A program made the translations under genes and the position numbers. Below the pieces are notes generated by a model, which saw only the letters and a list, made by a program, of their open reading frames with translations, was not told the origin of the DNA and searched no databases. From an uncultured Prevotella sp. (GTDB taxonomy: Bacteria; Bacteroidota; Bacteroidia; Bacteroidales; Bacteroidaceae): a stretch of 16,199 nt of DNA. Position 1 is the first letter of the stretch; the number at the start of each line of letters is the position of its first letter. Shown here piece by piece: positions 9,902 through 16,199 of this stretch. The DNA is taken from the NCBI GenBank assembly GCA_900547085.1, contig URFI01000019.1, forward strand, positions 1-16,199. Reading direction: 5' to 3'.

Positions 9902-10696
9902 ATGAACATTCAAATCAACAACTTAAAGAAGGCTTTTGGCGAGAAAATTGCCGTTGACATCCCCAACTTCGTGATTCATGACGGGGATATTCTCGGACTG
10001 GTAGGTAACAATGGAGCCGGAAAAACCACGCTGTTCAGACTGCTACTCGACATGCTGAAAGCCGATGAGGGGCGGGTTTTGCTCCGTTTCGGACACACCG
10101 ACCCGAATCAGGAGCCTGCGTCAGAAACCCTAGTGGATGGTACGCCGGCTGCTGAAGCATTCACGGTAGACCCTTCCCAATCGGAAGAATGGAAGCAACA
10201 TACGGGCGCCTATATTGACGAGGGATTCCTGATCGACTTTTTGACGCCAGAAGAATACTTTGAATTTATCGCCAAAGTGAATCACATTGACAAGGAACGT
10301 CTTTCTACTTTCTTGGCTTCACTGTCCAAATTCATGAATGGCGAGATACTCGGTCAGAAGAAATTAATTCGCGATTTCTCTGCCGGAAACAAGCAAAAAA
10401 TAGGCATCATCTCCGCACTCATCGCACAACCAAAGCTGCTGATTCTTGATGAGCCTTTTAATTTCCTGGATCCTTCGAGCCAAAACTTCTTGAAACGCTT
10501 GTTGCTGAACTATCATCAAACAACGGGAGCCACCATCCTCGTGAGCAGTCACAACCTGCAACACACGGTGGAAATATCCAATCGAGTGGCGCTGATGGAG
10601 AGTGGTTCCATCATCAAGGATCTGCCCAACATACACGGACAGGCTGAAAAAGAACTGGAAGATTATTTCAATGGGACGCAGGATGCAGCCGAATAA
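9902..10696 (+). CDS. ABC transporter ATP-binding protein, stand-alone
   Basis: This 264-residue protein is a single nucleotide-binding domain. Walker A is GNNGAGKTT (35-43), Walker B is LLILDEP (179-185), and the switch His is His217 in VSSHNL. The signature is SAGNKQK (160-166) instead of LSGGQ, a variant common in exporter-type ATPases of Gram-positives and Bacteroidetes. About 35 residues (61-95, rich in Asp, Glu, Pro and Thr) are inserted before the Q-loop, whose Gln position appears to be Asp106 in AYIDEGF. No permease gene is adjacent: upstream is the secA terminator and downstream is the convergent comEC, 16 bp away. The membrane partner must be encoded elsewhere. The ATG at 9902 is chosen because longer frames start inside the secA terminator. 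Substrate is unknown. Confidence 0.88.
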   Translation: MNIQINNLKKAFGEKIAVDIPNFVIHDGDILGLVGNNGAGKTTLFRLLLDMLKADEGRVLLRFGHTDPNQEPASETLVDGTPAAEAFTVDPSQSEEWKQHTGAYIDEGFLIDFLTPEEYFEFIAKVNHIDKERLSTFLASLSKFMNGEILGQKKLIRDFSAGNKQKIGIISALIAQPKLLILDEPFNFLDPSSQNFLKRLLLNYHQTTGATILVSSHNLQHTVEISNRVALMESGSIIKDLPNIHGQAEKELEDYFNGTQDAAE

Positions 10697-10712
10697 ACAC
10701 AAAAAATGCTGA

Positions 10713-12257
10713 TTACATGATGCGCGAACGGACGTATGCTTGACGTAAATAAGATGCAACCCAGCAAACACAAGCAATGATGACGTACATGAGCGCTAAC
10801 TGCCAAAGATTGATGTGAATACCTTCAACGCTCGCTCCCGGCCAGGAAGCGAGGAAGGAAAGATAATGATTGAGCACACGGGTCATCCACGTTAGTGCGA
10901 CAGCCACGACATTTTGCAACAACGGTGCAAAGGACAAGGCGAACAAAAGACAGGAGATATAGAGGATGAGAACGGTCAATGGAATGGCCAACAGGTTGGT
11001 AAGAAGGAAATAACACGAAAAACGGCCGAAATAATAGGCCACCAACGGAGCCGTACCTATCTGTGCCGCCAACGATACGGCCATCATTCCCCACAACTTT
11101 CTCACAACGGCAGACTTGTCAAGGATGGTTTCTGGCATCCAACGCTCAATGGGTCGATAAAGCAACAGAATGGCCGCAACAGCCATAAAAGACAGTTGAA
11201 AGCCTACATCCCATAAGCTCAGCGGATGCAGCAGCAACATCACGATGGCCGTAAGTGACAAGGCATTGAGCGACATCTTATCGCGGTTGAGCAGTGACAC
11301 CAATGAATAAACGGTGAGCATGATGGCCGAACGCATGACACTTGATGACATTCCCGTTAAAAACACATAGACCCAAACGGTCAATACCACGAAAGCAATA
11401 CTGAAAACACGCCGCAACCCTCGTCCACCCAGCAGCAAGACAAGCAGTCCGTAGATGATGCTAAGATGCAAACCAGAAAGGGCCAAGATATGAGAAGCGC
11501 CCGAAATGGAAAAGATTTCCTTGGTTTGTTTGGACAAAAACGACTTTTCTCCCAACGTCATCGCAGCCAAGACGGCATAATCTTGATCATCAAAACCATG
11601 GGTAGCATAATGACTCAGCAGTTTTTCACGCACCTTTTGCGCCTTCAAACGCAATCGTTCAAACCGAGGCATGCCTGTCAAATCAAGCTGACATTGCGCC
11701 CAATCACGGTGATAAATGAACGTTTGCGCCCGATAACCCCGTATCGCCATCCACCGTTGATAATTGAAATGACTGTTTGAGGGATAACTCCGAATGGGCT
11801 GAAAGGCCGAACGAAACCTGATTCCATCGCCCACTTTCAACGCTTCATAACGCCTTTCAACGGTATCGCGCAATATCGATGCCCTCACTTTTTGGCCGAA
11901 TAAAGGGCCGGAAAGGACATACAAATCGCACTGAACCACCTTTCCTCTCACCTTTGGCGTGGTCATCACGACGGCTTCAGACACATGTTCTTCCTCGGAA
12001 ATGGGTACAGTTAGACGAGCCTTCTGCATGGTCATGAGCAGAAAGCCAAAGCACATCACCGTGAAAAGAATGGCTACTCCCTGTGCTGTTTTCCATCGAT
12101 AGCAAGCTAATGCAATCAATAAAGCTGATGAAGCGATGGCCATCCACAGCCATATTGGCACGACAAATCCGAAAGAGTCGCCTGCAACAAGACCTACAAT
12201 CAATGCCAAGACAACCCTAAAGAGGGGATAAAGTTGCAGCCAGTCACGCACTTTCAT
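10713..12257 (-). CDS. comEC: ComEC/Rec2-type DNA-uptake channel protein, short form
   Basis: ComEC forms the inner-membrane channel for single-stranded DNA during natural transformation. This 514-residue protein has N-terminal hydrophobic helices (about 10-75), then a soluble DUF4131/OB-like segment (about 85-180), then the Competence domain (about 205-485). Landmarks are AAMTLGEKSFLSKQTKEIFSISGASHILALSGLHLSI, in nucleotide-frame order at about 231-267, and FLTGMSSSVMRSAIM. The C-terminal metallo-beta-lactamase-like nuclease domain of Bacillus ComEC is absent; the protein ends soon after the last membrane helix, with a normal stop. The shorter form is, from memory, usual in Bacteroidales. 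It lies 40 bp after the DUF2461 gene on the same strand and converges on the ABC gene. Whether the cell is transformable cannot be told from this. Confidence 0.88.
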   Translation of the reverse strand: MKVRDWLQLYPLFRVVLALIVGLVAGDSFGFVVPIWLWMAIASSALLIALACYRWKTAQGVAILFTVMCFGFLLMTMQKARLTVPISEEEHVSEAVVMTTPKVRGKVVQCDLYVLSGPLFGQKVRASILRDTVERRYEALKVGDGIRFRSAFQPIRSYPSNSHFNYQRWMAIRGYRAQTFIYHRDWAQCQLDLTGMPRFERLRLKAQKVREKLLSHYATHGFDDQDYAVLAAMTLGEKSFLSKQTKEIFSISGASHILALSGLHLSIIYGLLVLLLGGRGLRRVFSIAFVVLTVWVYVFLTGMSSSVMRSAIMLTVYSLVSLLNRDKMSLNALSLTAIVMLLLHPLSLWDVGFQLSFMAVAAILLLYRPIERWMPETILDKSAVVRKLWGMMAVSLAAQIGTAPLVAYYFGRFSCYFLLTNLLAIPLTVLILYISCLLFALSFAPLLQNVVAVALTWMTRVLNHYLSFLASWPGASVEGIHINLWQLALMYVIIACVCWVASYLRQAYVRSRIM

Positions 12258-12297
12258 TCATCATCGTCCACCAAATTGATTCGTAGTTGTCGTCAGA

Positions 12298-13008
12298 TTA
12301 TTCATAATCATCAATCACACGATTGGTAAACTCCATCATGGGTTGAGCCACCTTGAATAACTCTGTCATGGGTTCTATCCAACCATTGCCCTCAAAGAAA
12401 TCATCTTCAACCCGATGCCAGCAAGCATAATCCTTCATTCGAAGATAGTCAATAAACTCATAATCGGCTGGAAAACCCTTCGGACAAGTCTTCAATCGGC
12501 TGATTCCAAAGCCCTTATCCGATGCCTGTTCATCACTCCACGAACCCTGAGTGGCATAACCAAAGAAATGAACAAACTTGCCGTTCTCCACACATCTTCG
12601 CCATTCGTCAATGTTGCCCATCATCTCATTGCGGCAAGAGGTCAAGATATGGGTGGGCAACCAATAGGCTCCTGCCGACAACAAGCAATGGCCTGGCTGC
12701 ACATGGATGTAGTAACCAGCATGCAACGACTTACGACCTTTCGCACTAATGTATGCGCCAAAATGTCTTTTATAGGGCGATTTGTCGGGCGAGAAACGTG
12801 TGTCACGATTAAAACGGAAGCATGCTTCCTTGGCTGTTACATGCGAAACGGAGGCGTCAAACTTAGAGATGGCTGCGATAGCTCGCTCCACTCCCTCCTC
12901 AAAATCGTTGCGACAAGCCAAATATTCGTCTTTATGGGCTTGATACCAGTCACGATTGTTATTCTTGGCAATGTGTTCTAAATATCTTAAGATGCGTTGG
13001 ATGTTCAT
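12298..13008 (-). CDS. DUF2461 (TIGR02453-type) protein of unknown function
   Basis: This 236-residue soluble protein matches the DUF2461 family as I know it. The N-terminal segment IAKNNNRDWYQAHKDEY is followed by FRFNRDTRFSPDKSPYKRHFGAYIS (about 63-87) and then GYYIHVQPGHCLLSAGAYWLP (about 98-118). The conserved string of Arg, Asp and Lys in the second segment is the family hallmark. No signal peptide or membrane helix is seen. No function has been assigned to the family that I can state with confidence. Length is normal. It lies between nth and comEC on the same strand, 40 bp upstream of comEC, so co-transcription with comEC is likely. The 89-bp gap to nth is filled by a tandem repeat. Confidence 0.85.
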   Translation of the reverse strand: MNIQRILRYLEHIAKNNNRDWYQAHKDEYLACRNDFEEGVERAIAAISKFDASVSHVTAKEACFRFNRDTRFSPDKSPYKRHFGAYISAKGRKSLHAGYYIHVQPGHCLLSAGAYWLPTHILTSCRNEMMGNIDEWRRCVENGKFVHFFGYATQGSWSDEQASDKGFGISRLKTCPKGFPADYEFIDYLRMKDYACWHRVEDDFFEGNGWIEPMTELFKVAQPMMEFTNRVIDDYE

Positions 13009-13021
13009 ATAATCAATGTTT

Positions 13022-13131
13022 TGAAGATATACGATGCTAATTTCAAAGATGGTTTAGGCAAGATACAAAGATGTTTTAGGCAAGTTTCAAAGACGATTCA
13101 TGCAAGTTTGGAAGATGTCAATCGCTTAGGA
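13022..13131. repeat. 22-bp-period tandem repeat running into the 3' end of nth
   Basis: Three good 22-bp units begin at 13044, 13066 and 13088. The core is CAAAGATGnTTTAGGCAAG, with a TTT or ATA tail. A weaker copy precedes them (13022-13043, 14 of 22 positions) and a remnant follows (13110-13131). The last units overlap the nth stop at 13098-13100 and its final codons. No unique spacers are present. On the minus strand each good unit ends in a CATCTTTG-like string, close to a -7 box. Confidence 0.75.
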
Positions 13132-13748
13132 CAAATCTGCTCAAACTGGCACTTTTCACACTTGGGACGCTGACTTTGACAAATGTATCTGCCATGCAAA
13201 AGCAGCCAATGGTGTGCACTTGATACATCCTCTTCAGGGATATACTTCATCAATTCAAGCTCAACTTTCAAGGGAGTGTTGGCCTTTTGTGATACCAACC
13301 CCATGCGATGGCTCACTCTATAGACGTGAGTATCAACCGCAATCTTTGCTTTTCCATACCAAACCGCTTGCACTACATTGGCCGTCTTGCGCCCTACGCC
13401 AGGCAATTTCACCAAATCGGCGGTATTGTCTGGCACTTCTCCGCCGAAATCGCTTACTAACATTTGCGCCATCTCCACCAAATGTCTTGATTTGGCATTA
13501 GGATAACTCACGCTGCGCACATATTCCAACACCTCTTCGGGGGTAGCCTGTGCCATTGACCGTGCGTCAGGATAACGCTGAAACAACGCCGGTGTCACCT
13601 GATTGATGCGCTTATCGGTGCATTGCGCGCTTAACAATGTGGCAACCAACAGCTGAAAAGCCGACCCAAACTCAAGTTCGGTCGTAACGATAGGCGTTGT
13701 TTTTCTGAAATAATCGAGAATATATTGATATCTTTCCTTTCGTGTCAT
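13098..13748 (-). CDS. nth: Endonuclease III (DNA glycosylase / AP lyase)
   Basis: Nth removes oxidised pyrimidines from DNA and cuts the abasic site. From the ATG at 13748 it has 216 residues, close to the 211 of E. coli Nth. The helix-hairpin-helix is LPGVGRKTA (115-123) with catalytic Lys121, and Asp139 lies in AVDTHVYRV. Cys190, Cys197, Cys200 and Cys206 give the C-x6-C-x2-C-x5-C [4Fe-4S] pattern exactly. The N-terminal segment TTELEFGSAFQLLVATLLSAQ matches the family. A frame extending to 13817 adds 23 residues with no family similarity and would begin near the cydB terminator; I reject it. The ATG is only 4 nt from a -7 box, so the mRNA may be leaderless. Its last codons lie inside the tandem repeat. 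Confidence 0.95.
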   Translation of the reverse strand: MTRKERYQYILDYFRKTTPIVTTELEFGSAFQLLVATLLSAQCTDKRINQVTPALFQRYPDARSMAQATPEEVLEYVRSVSYPNAKSRHLVEMAQMLVSDFGGEVPDNTADLVKLPGVGRKTANVVQAVWYGKAKIAVDTHVYRVSHRMGLVSQKANTPLKVELELMKYIPEEDVSSAHHWLLLHGRYICQSQRPKCEKCQFEQICPKRLTSSKLA

Positions 13749-13752
13749 ATCA

Positions 13753-13784
13753 CAAAAATACGAAACATTTCGCAATTCACCAAG
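13753..13784 (-). promoter_or_regulatory. Candidate nth promoter, -7 box 4 nt from ATG
   Basis: On the minus strand the -7 box is TATTTTTG (13753-13760), an exact TAnnTTTG match. A CTTG (13781-13784) sits 20 nt upstream at the proper -33 distance, with three of four positions matching TTTG. The ATG (13748) follows the -7 box by 4 nt, so little or no 5' leader is expected. Confidence 0.6.
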
Positions 13785-13828
13785 CCCTGGAAGCGTTTTC
13801 ACACACCGTCGCATCAAGGTTGCTCGAT

Positions 13829-13876
13829 AAAAAAAATGTGACCAAACTCAAGTATCTCACTGAATTTAGTCACATT
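13829..13876 (-). terminator. Intrinsic terminator after cydB
   Basis: Read on the minus strand, AATGTGACTAAATTC (13862-13876) pairs with GAGTTTGGTCACATT (13835-13849): 13 Watson-Crick and two G-U pairs, a 12-nt loop, then eight T's. It lies 20 bp after the cydB stop and ends the cydAB transcript before nth. Confidence 0.88.
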
Positions 13877-13895
13877 CTTTTATAATTTAATAAGC

Positions 13896-15041
13896 TTAAT
13901 AAGCATCCTCATGTTTAATCTCTTCTTTCGTAATCTTCTTGCTATCCATGGCATGCCATACGTAAACAATATAAGCAAGGACGAATGGAATGAAGAGTGA
14001 AACAACGGACATGGTGCGCAATGTAAATTCACTACTACTACTGTTCATAATGGTCAGTGAACTCTGCAGGTCAGCATTAGAAGGATAATAAGCCGTATTG
14101 TTCCAACCAGCAATGAGCAACAGAACCAAAACAACTAAGACTACGCCGATACCTGCCGGCCAAATACCCTTGATATAGGTGTTACTCAATACGGTCCTGA
14201 CAATTCCGAACAACAGCAATACCACACCAACAAGCAACACAATAGCAAGATACCACATGTCTAACAGGTTGTATAGATACTTCATCGACTCCATAGAAAT
14301 CACGCCAGTGGCTGGATCATAAGCGAAACCATCCTTCAACAAGGTTCTAATTAAGAACGGAAGGAACAGCAACAAGAATGCACCAGTGTTGTAAATAAGA
14401 TGCTTACGGCTGCGAGCGCGCAGCGTATCATCAGCCACATTATTAATAATGTAAAGCAAACCCAAGATGCGAGCCAAGAAGAACACAGCCAAACCCAGCA
14501 CTACATTCCATATATCCAACAACGCATCCAGGCCATGACTGTAGTTAGCCCACCTGCTAATCACCGGTGCCATGCCATTGGTGATGTTAATCTTGTCGAC
14601 CAAGAAGTTAGAACCGTTGAAGAATGTTGCAACGGCACCACCCAACAAAACAGGACCCAGAATACCATTGATGACCAAGCACCACTGGAAAGTCTTCACG
14701 CCCAGGATGTTTCCCAATTTGTTTTGAAACTCATAGCTCACAGCCTGAACAACAAACGAGAAGAGAATAATCATCCACAACCAATAAGCACCGCCGAAGC
14801 TGGTACTGTAAAACAAAGGAAAAGAAGCGAAGAAAGCACCGCCAAAGGTAACCAACGTCGTGAAAGTGGTTTCCCACTTGCGCCCCGTACTGTTGACAAC
14901 CATCCTACGCTCTTGTTCGGTCTTACCCAGGTTGAACACCAAAGAGTTAGCACCCTGAACAAACATCAAGAATACCAGTAAGGCTCCTAACAAAGAAACA
15001 AGAAACCACCAGTAATGTTGTAAAAAACTATATGTAATCAT
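13896..15041 (-). CDS. cydB: Cytochrome bd quinol oxidase subunit II
   Basis: CydB is the non-catalytic membrane partner of CydA in cytochrome bd oxidase, which reduces oxygen to water with quinol electrons in the inner membrane. This 381-residue protein has eight to nine hydrophobic segments. N-terminal landmarks include LLVFLMFVQGANSLVF (about 21-36) and GRKWETTFTTLVTFGGAFFASFPLFYS, given in frame order at about 53-80; the segment resembles the conserved W-E and F-P positions of the family. The C-terminus is short and charged. Length is typical. It starts 17 bp after the cydA stop, with an AGAAAGG Shine-Dalgarno 7 nt before the ATG, so it is translated from the cydAB message. A terminator follows. 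No CydX-like small gene is seen between cydB and that terminator. Confidence 0.93.
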   Translation of the reverse strand: MITYSFLQHYWWFLVSLLGALLVFLMFVQGANSLVFNLGKTEQERRMVVNSTGRKWETTFTTLVTFGGAFFASFPLFYSTSFGGAYWLWMIILFSFVVQAVSYEFQNKLGNILGVKTFQWCLVINGILGPVLLGGAVATFFNGSNFLVDKINITNGMAPVISRWANYSHGLDALLDIWNVVLGLAVFFLARILGLLYIINNVADDTLRARSRKHLIYNTGAFLLLFLPFLIRTLLKDGFAYDPATGVISMESMKYLYNLLDMWYLAIVLLVGVVLLLFGIVRTVLSNTYIKGIWPAGIGVVLVVLVLLLIAGWNNTAYYPSNADLQSSLTIMNSSSSEFTLRTMSVVSLFIPFVLAYIVYVWHAMDSKKITKEEIKHEDAY

Positions 15042-15048
15042 TGTATTA

Positions 15049-15055
15049 CCTTTCT
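15049..15055 (-). promoter_or_regulatory. Shine-Dalgarno of cydB
   Basis: On the minus strand AGAAAGG lies 7 nt before the cydB ATG, within the 17-bp cydA-cydB gap. It fixes the start. Confidence 0.6.
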
Positions 15056-15058
15056 TAT

Positions 15059-16199
15059 TTATAATTCAACCTGATTTGACATTTCACTATTCTCGGGACC
15101 TTTCTTAATAGCCTTGCAAAGAATGCTGATCTCGACAGCCAACATGGTGGTGAAGAGAATCAAGAATATAAAGAAGGTGACAATAACCGAACTCGGTTTA
15201 ATGTCAGACACGGCAACCCATGTCGGCAACATATCCTGAATGGTCCAGGGTTGACGGCCAAACTCAGCCACTAACCAACCTGATTGAGAGGCCAGGTAAG
15301 CGCATGGCAACAGCACGATGCCCGAAATCAACAACCAGCGATGCTTGATAATATCTTTCTTGTAAACGATGAAAAGCGAACAGATAAAGAACAAAATCAA
15401 CAACATACCGATGCCAACCATCACTCTGAATGCCCAAAAGTTCACTGGAATGAACGGAACGACCTGGTGGGGTGATTTTACATAGCCATAACCAAAATAA
15501 GGCATGTTGTCTTTCAGAATCTGCTTGGTGGCTTCATCCTTCTTACCGGAACGATAATCTTGCAGCGCTGCAATGGCCATCTGGCCTCGTTTCATTTTTT
15601 CTTCTACCGAGATAACCTTCGTGCCGTCTGGTTTAGTATAACCATTCAGAAGGTCATTCACGCCAGGCACATATCCGTTGGCGTCTAAGGTTGCCAAGAA
15701 TGACAAGCCATTAGGCACAGCCATCTTCATCGGTGGATCTTGCTGAGTCGCATAGTCAGGTTGCACAAACGGATTGACTGCTGCAAAGACCGTCAGTCCC
15801 TGGCCCGTTCCACCATTATAAAGCGCTTCCATCGAAGCCAGTTTCATAGGCTGTACCTTGCCAACCTGGATGGCCGAGCTGTGTCCGGTAATCAATGTCA
15901 ATGCCACAGCTGCCAAGCCAAAGATACTACCTATCTTCATACTCTCGACAGCCAACTTGTGTTCACGATTCTTAAGTAAGTACCAACTACTTACGGCCAC
16001 AGTAAACACAGCACCGATAATCCATGAAGAGGTCACGGTATGACAGAACTTGTCCACGGCAAAGGGCGACAAGGCCACGTCCATAAACGAGTTCATCTCA
16101 AAGCGCATGGTATCTGGATTAAACTCCTGTCCAACAGGCAACTGCATCCAAGCGTTAGCTACCAGAATCCACCAAGCAGAGATGGTAGCACCCAACCCC
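15059..16199 (-). CDS. cydA: Cytochrome bd quinol oxidase subunit I, 5' end outside the window
   Basis: CydA carries hemes b558, b595 and d and the quinol site. About 379 C-terminal residues are visible; the start and the N-terminal His ligand lie beyond the right edge. The visible part opens with GLGATISAWWILVANAWMQLPVG, equivalent to the E. coli segment near SALWILVANGWMQ. FCHTVTSSW holds the likely heme b558 His (E. coli His186), GKVQPMKLASME holds the Q-loop Lys and Glu (E. coli Lys252 and Glu257), and FRVMVGIGMLL holds the likely Met393 ligand. WLVAEFGRQPWTIQDMLPT is the conserved C-terminal motif. All these key residues are kept. The TTG near 16195 is not a start because the frame stays open to the edge. 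cydB follows by 17 bp. Confidence 0.94.
   Translation of the reverse strand, partial: GLGATISAWWILVANAWMQLPVGQEFNPDTMRFEMNSFMDVALSPFAVDKFCHTVTSSWIIGAVFTVAVSSWYLLKNREHKLAVESMKIGSIFGLAAVALTLITGHSSAIQVGKVQPMKLASMEALYNGGTGQGLTVFAAVNPFVQPDYATQQDPPMKMAVPNGLSFLATLDANGYVPGVNDLLNGYTKPDGTKVISVEEKMKRGQMAIAALQDYRSGKKDEATKQILKDNMPYFGYGYVKSPHQVVPFIPVNFWAFRVMVGIGMLLILFFICSLFIVYKKDIIKHRWLLISGIVLLPCAYLASQSGWLVAEFGRQPWTIQDMLPTWVAVSDIKPSSVIVTFFIFLILFTTMLAVEISILCKAIKKGPENSEMSNQVEL

Noticed and set aside
13749..13817. Longer nth start at 13817
   Set aside because: The extra 23 residues match nothing in the Nth family, and the -7 box lies inside them; the ATG at 13748 gives the usual length.

Overview
The window looks like a chromosomal segment of a Bacteroidales bacterium, most likely Prevotella or a close relative. 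Reasons: a roughly 1,110-residue SecA with extra N-terminal coiled-coil sequence, TAnnTTTG-type -7 promoter boxes, A-rich leaders, a DUF4105 membrane protein, a FadL-like outer-membrane protein beside LptC, and a CydAB oxidase. It is compact core genome. I see no tRNA, rRNA, insertion sequence, prophage or CRISPR array. All assignments come from reading the sequence and from memory of the families; no search was run.

Layout. (1) 188-3456, minus strand: an envelope cluster transcribed FadL-like barrel -> LptC -> CNNM/CorC-type membrane protein. (2) 3547-6119, plus strand, divergent from (1): a DUF4105 membrane protein overlapping by 4 bp a secreted alkaline-phosphatase-superfamily protein that has lost most of its catalytic residues. 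(3) 6120-6469: intergenic DNA with a 22-bp-period tandem repeat, small hairpins and the secA promoter. (4) 6470-9802, plus: secA, closed by a strong terminator. (5) 9902-10696, plus: a stand-alone ABC ATPase. (6) 10713-13748, minus: nth (endonuclease III), a DUF2461 protein and a short ComEC/Rec2 protein. A second, unrelated 22-bp-period tandem repeat lies between nth and the DUF2461 gene and runs into the end of nth. (7) 13829-13876: a strong terminator separating nth from cydAB. (8) 13896-16199, minus: cydB and the 3' part of cydA, which runs off the right edge.

How the genes fit together. Much of the window serves the envelope: SecA exports the barrel, LptC, DUF4105 and phosphatase-like proteins; LptC belongs to LPS transport; CydAB is the high-affinity quinol oxidase expected in a host-associated anaerobe or microaerobe. 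Nth and ComEC are DNA repair and DNA uptake genes.

Most worth following up: the DUF4105 / pseudo-phosphatase pair; the two 22-bp-period arrays of different sequence; and three genes (DUF4105, nth, ABC ATPase) whose start codon sits only 4-5 nt after a -7-like box, which suggests leaderless mRNAs, while genes inside operons carry Shine-Dalgarno sequences.
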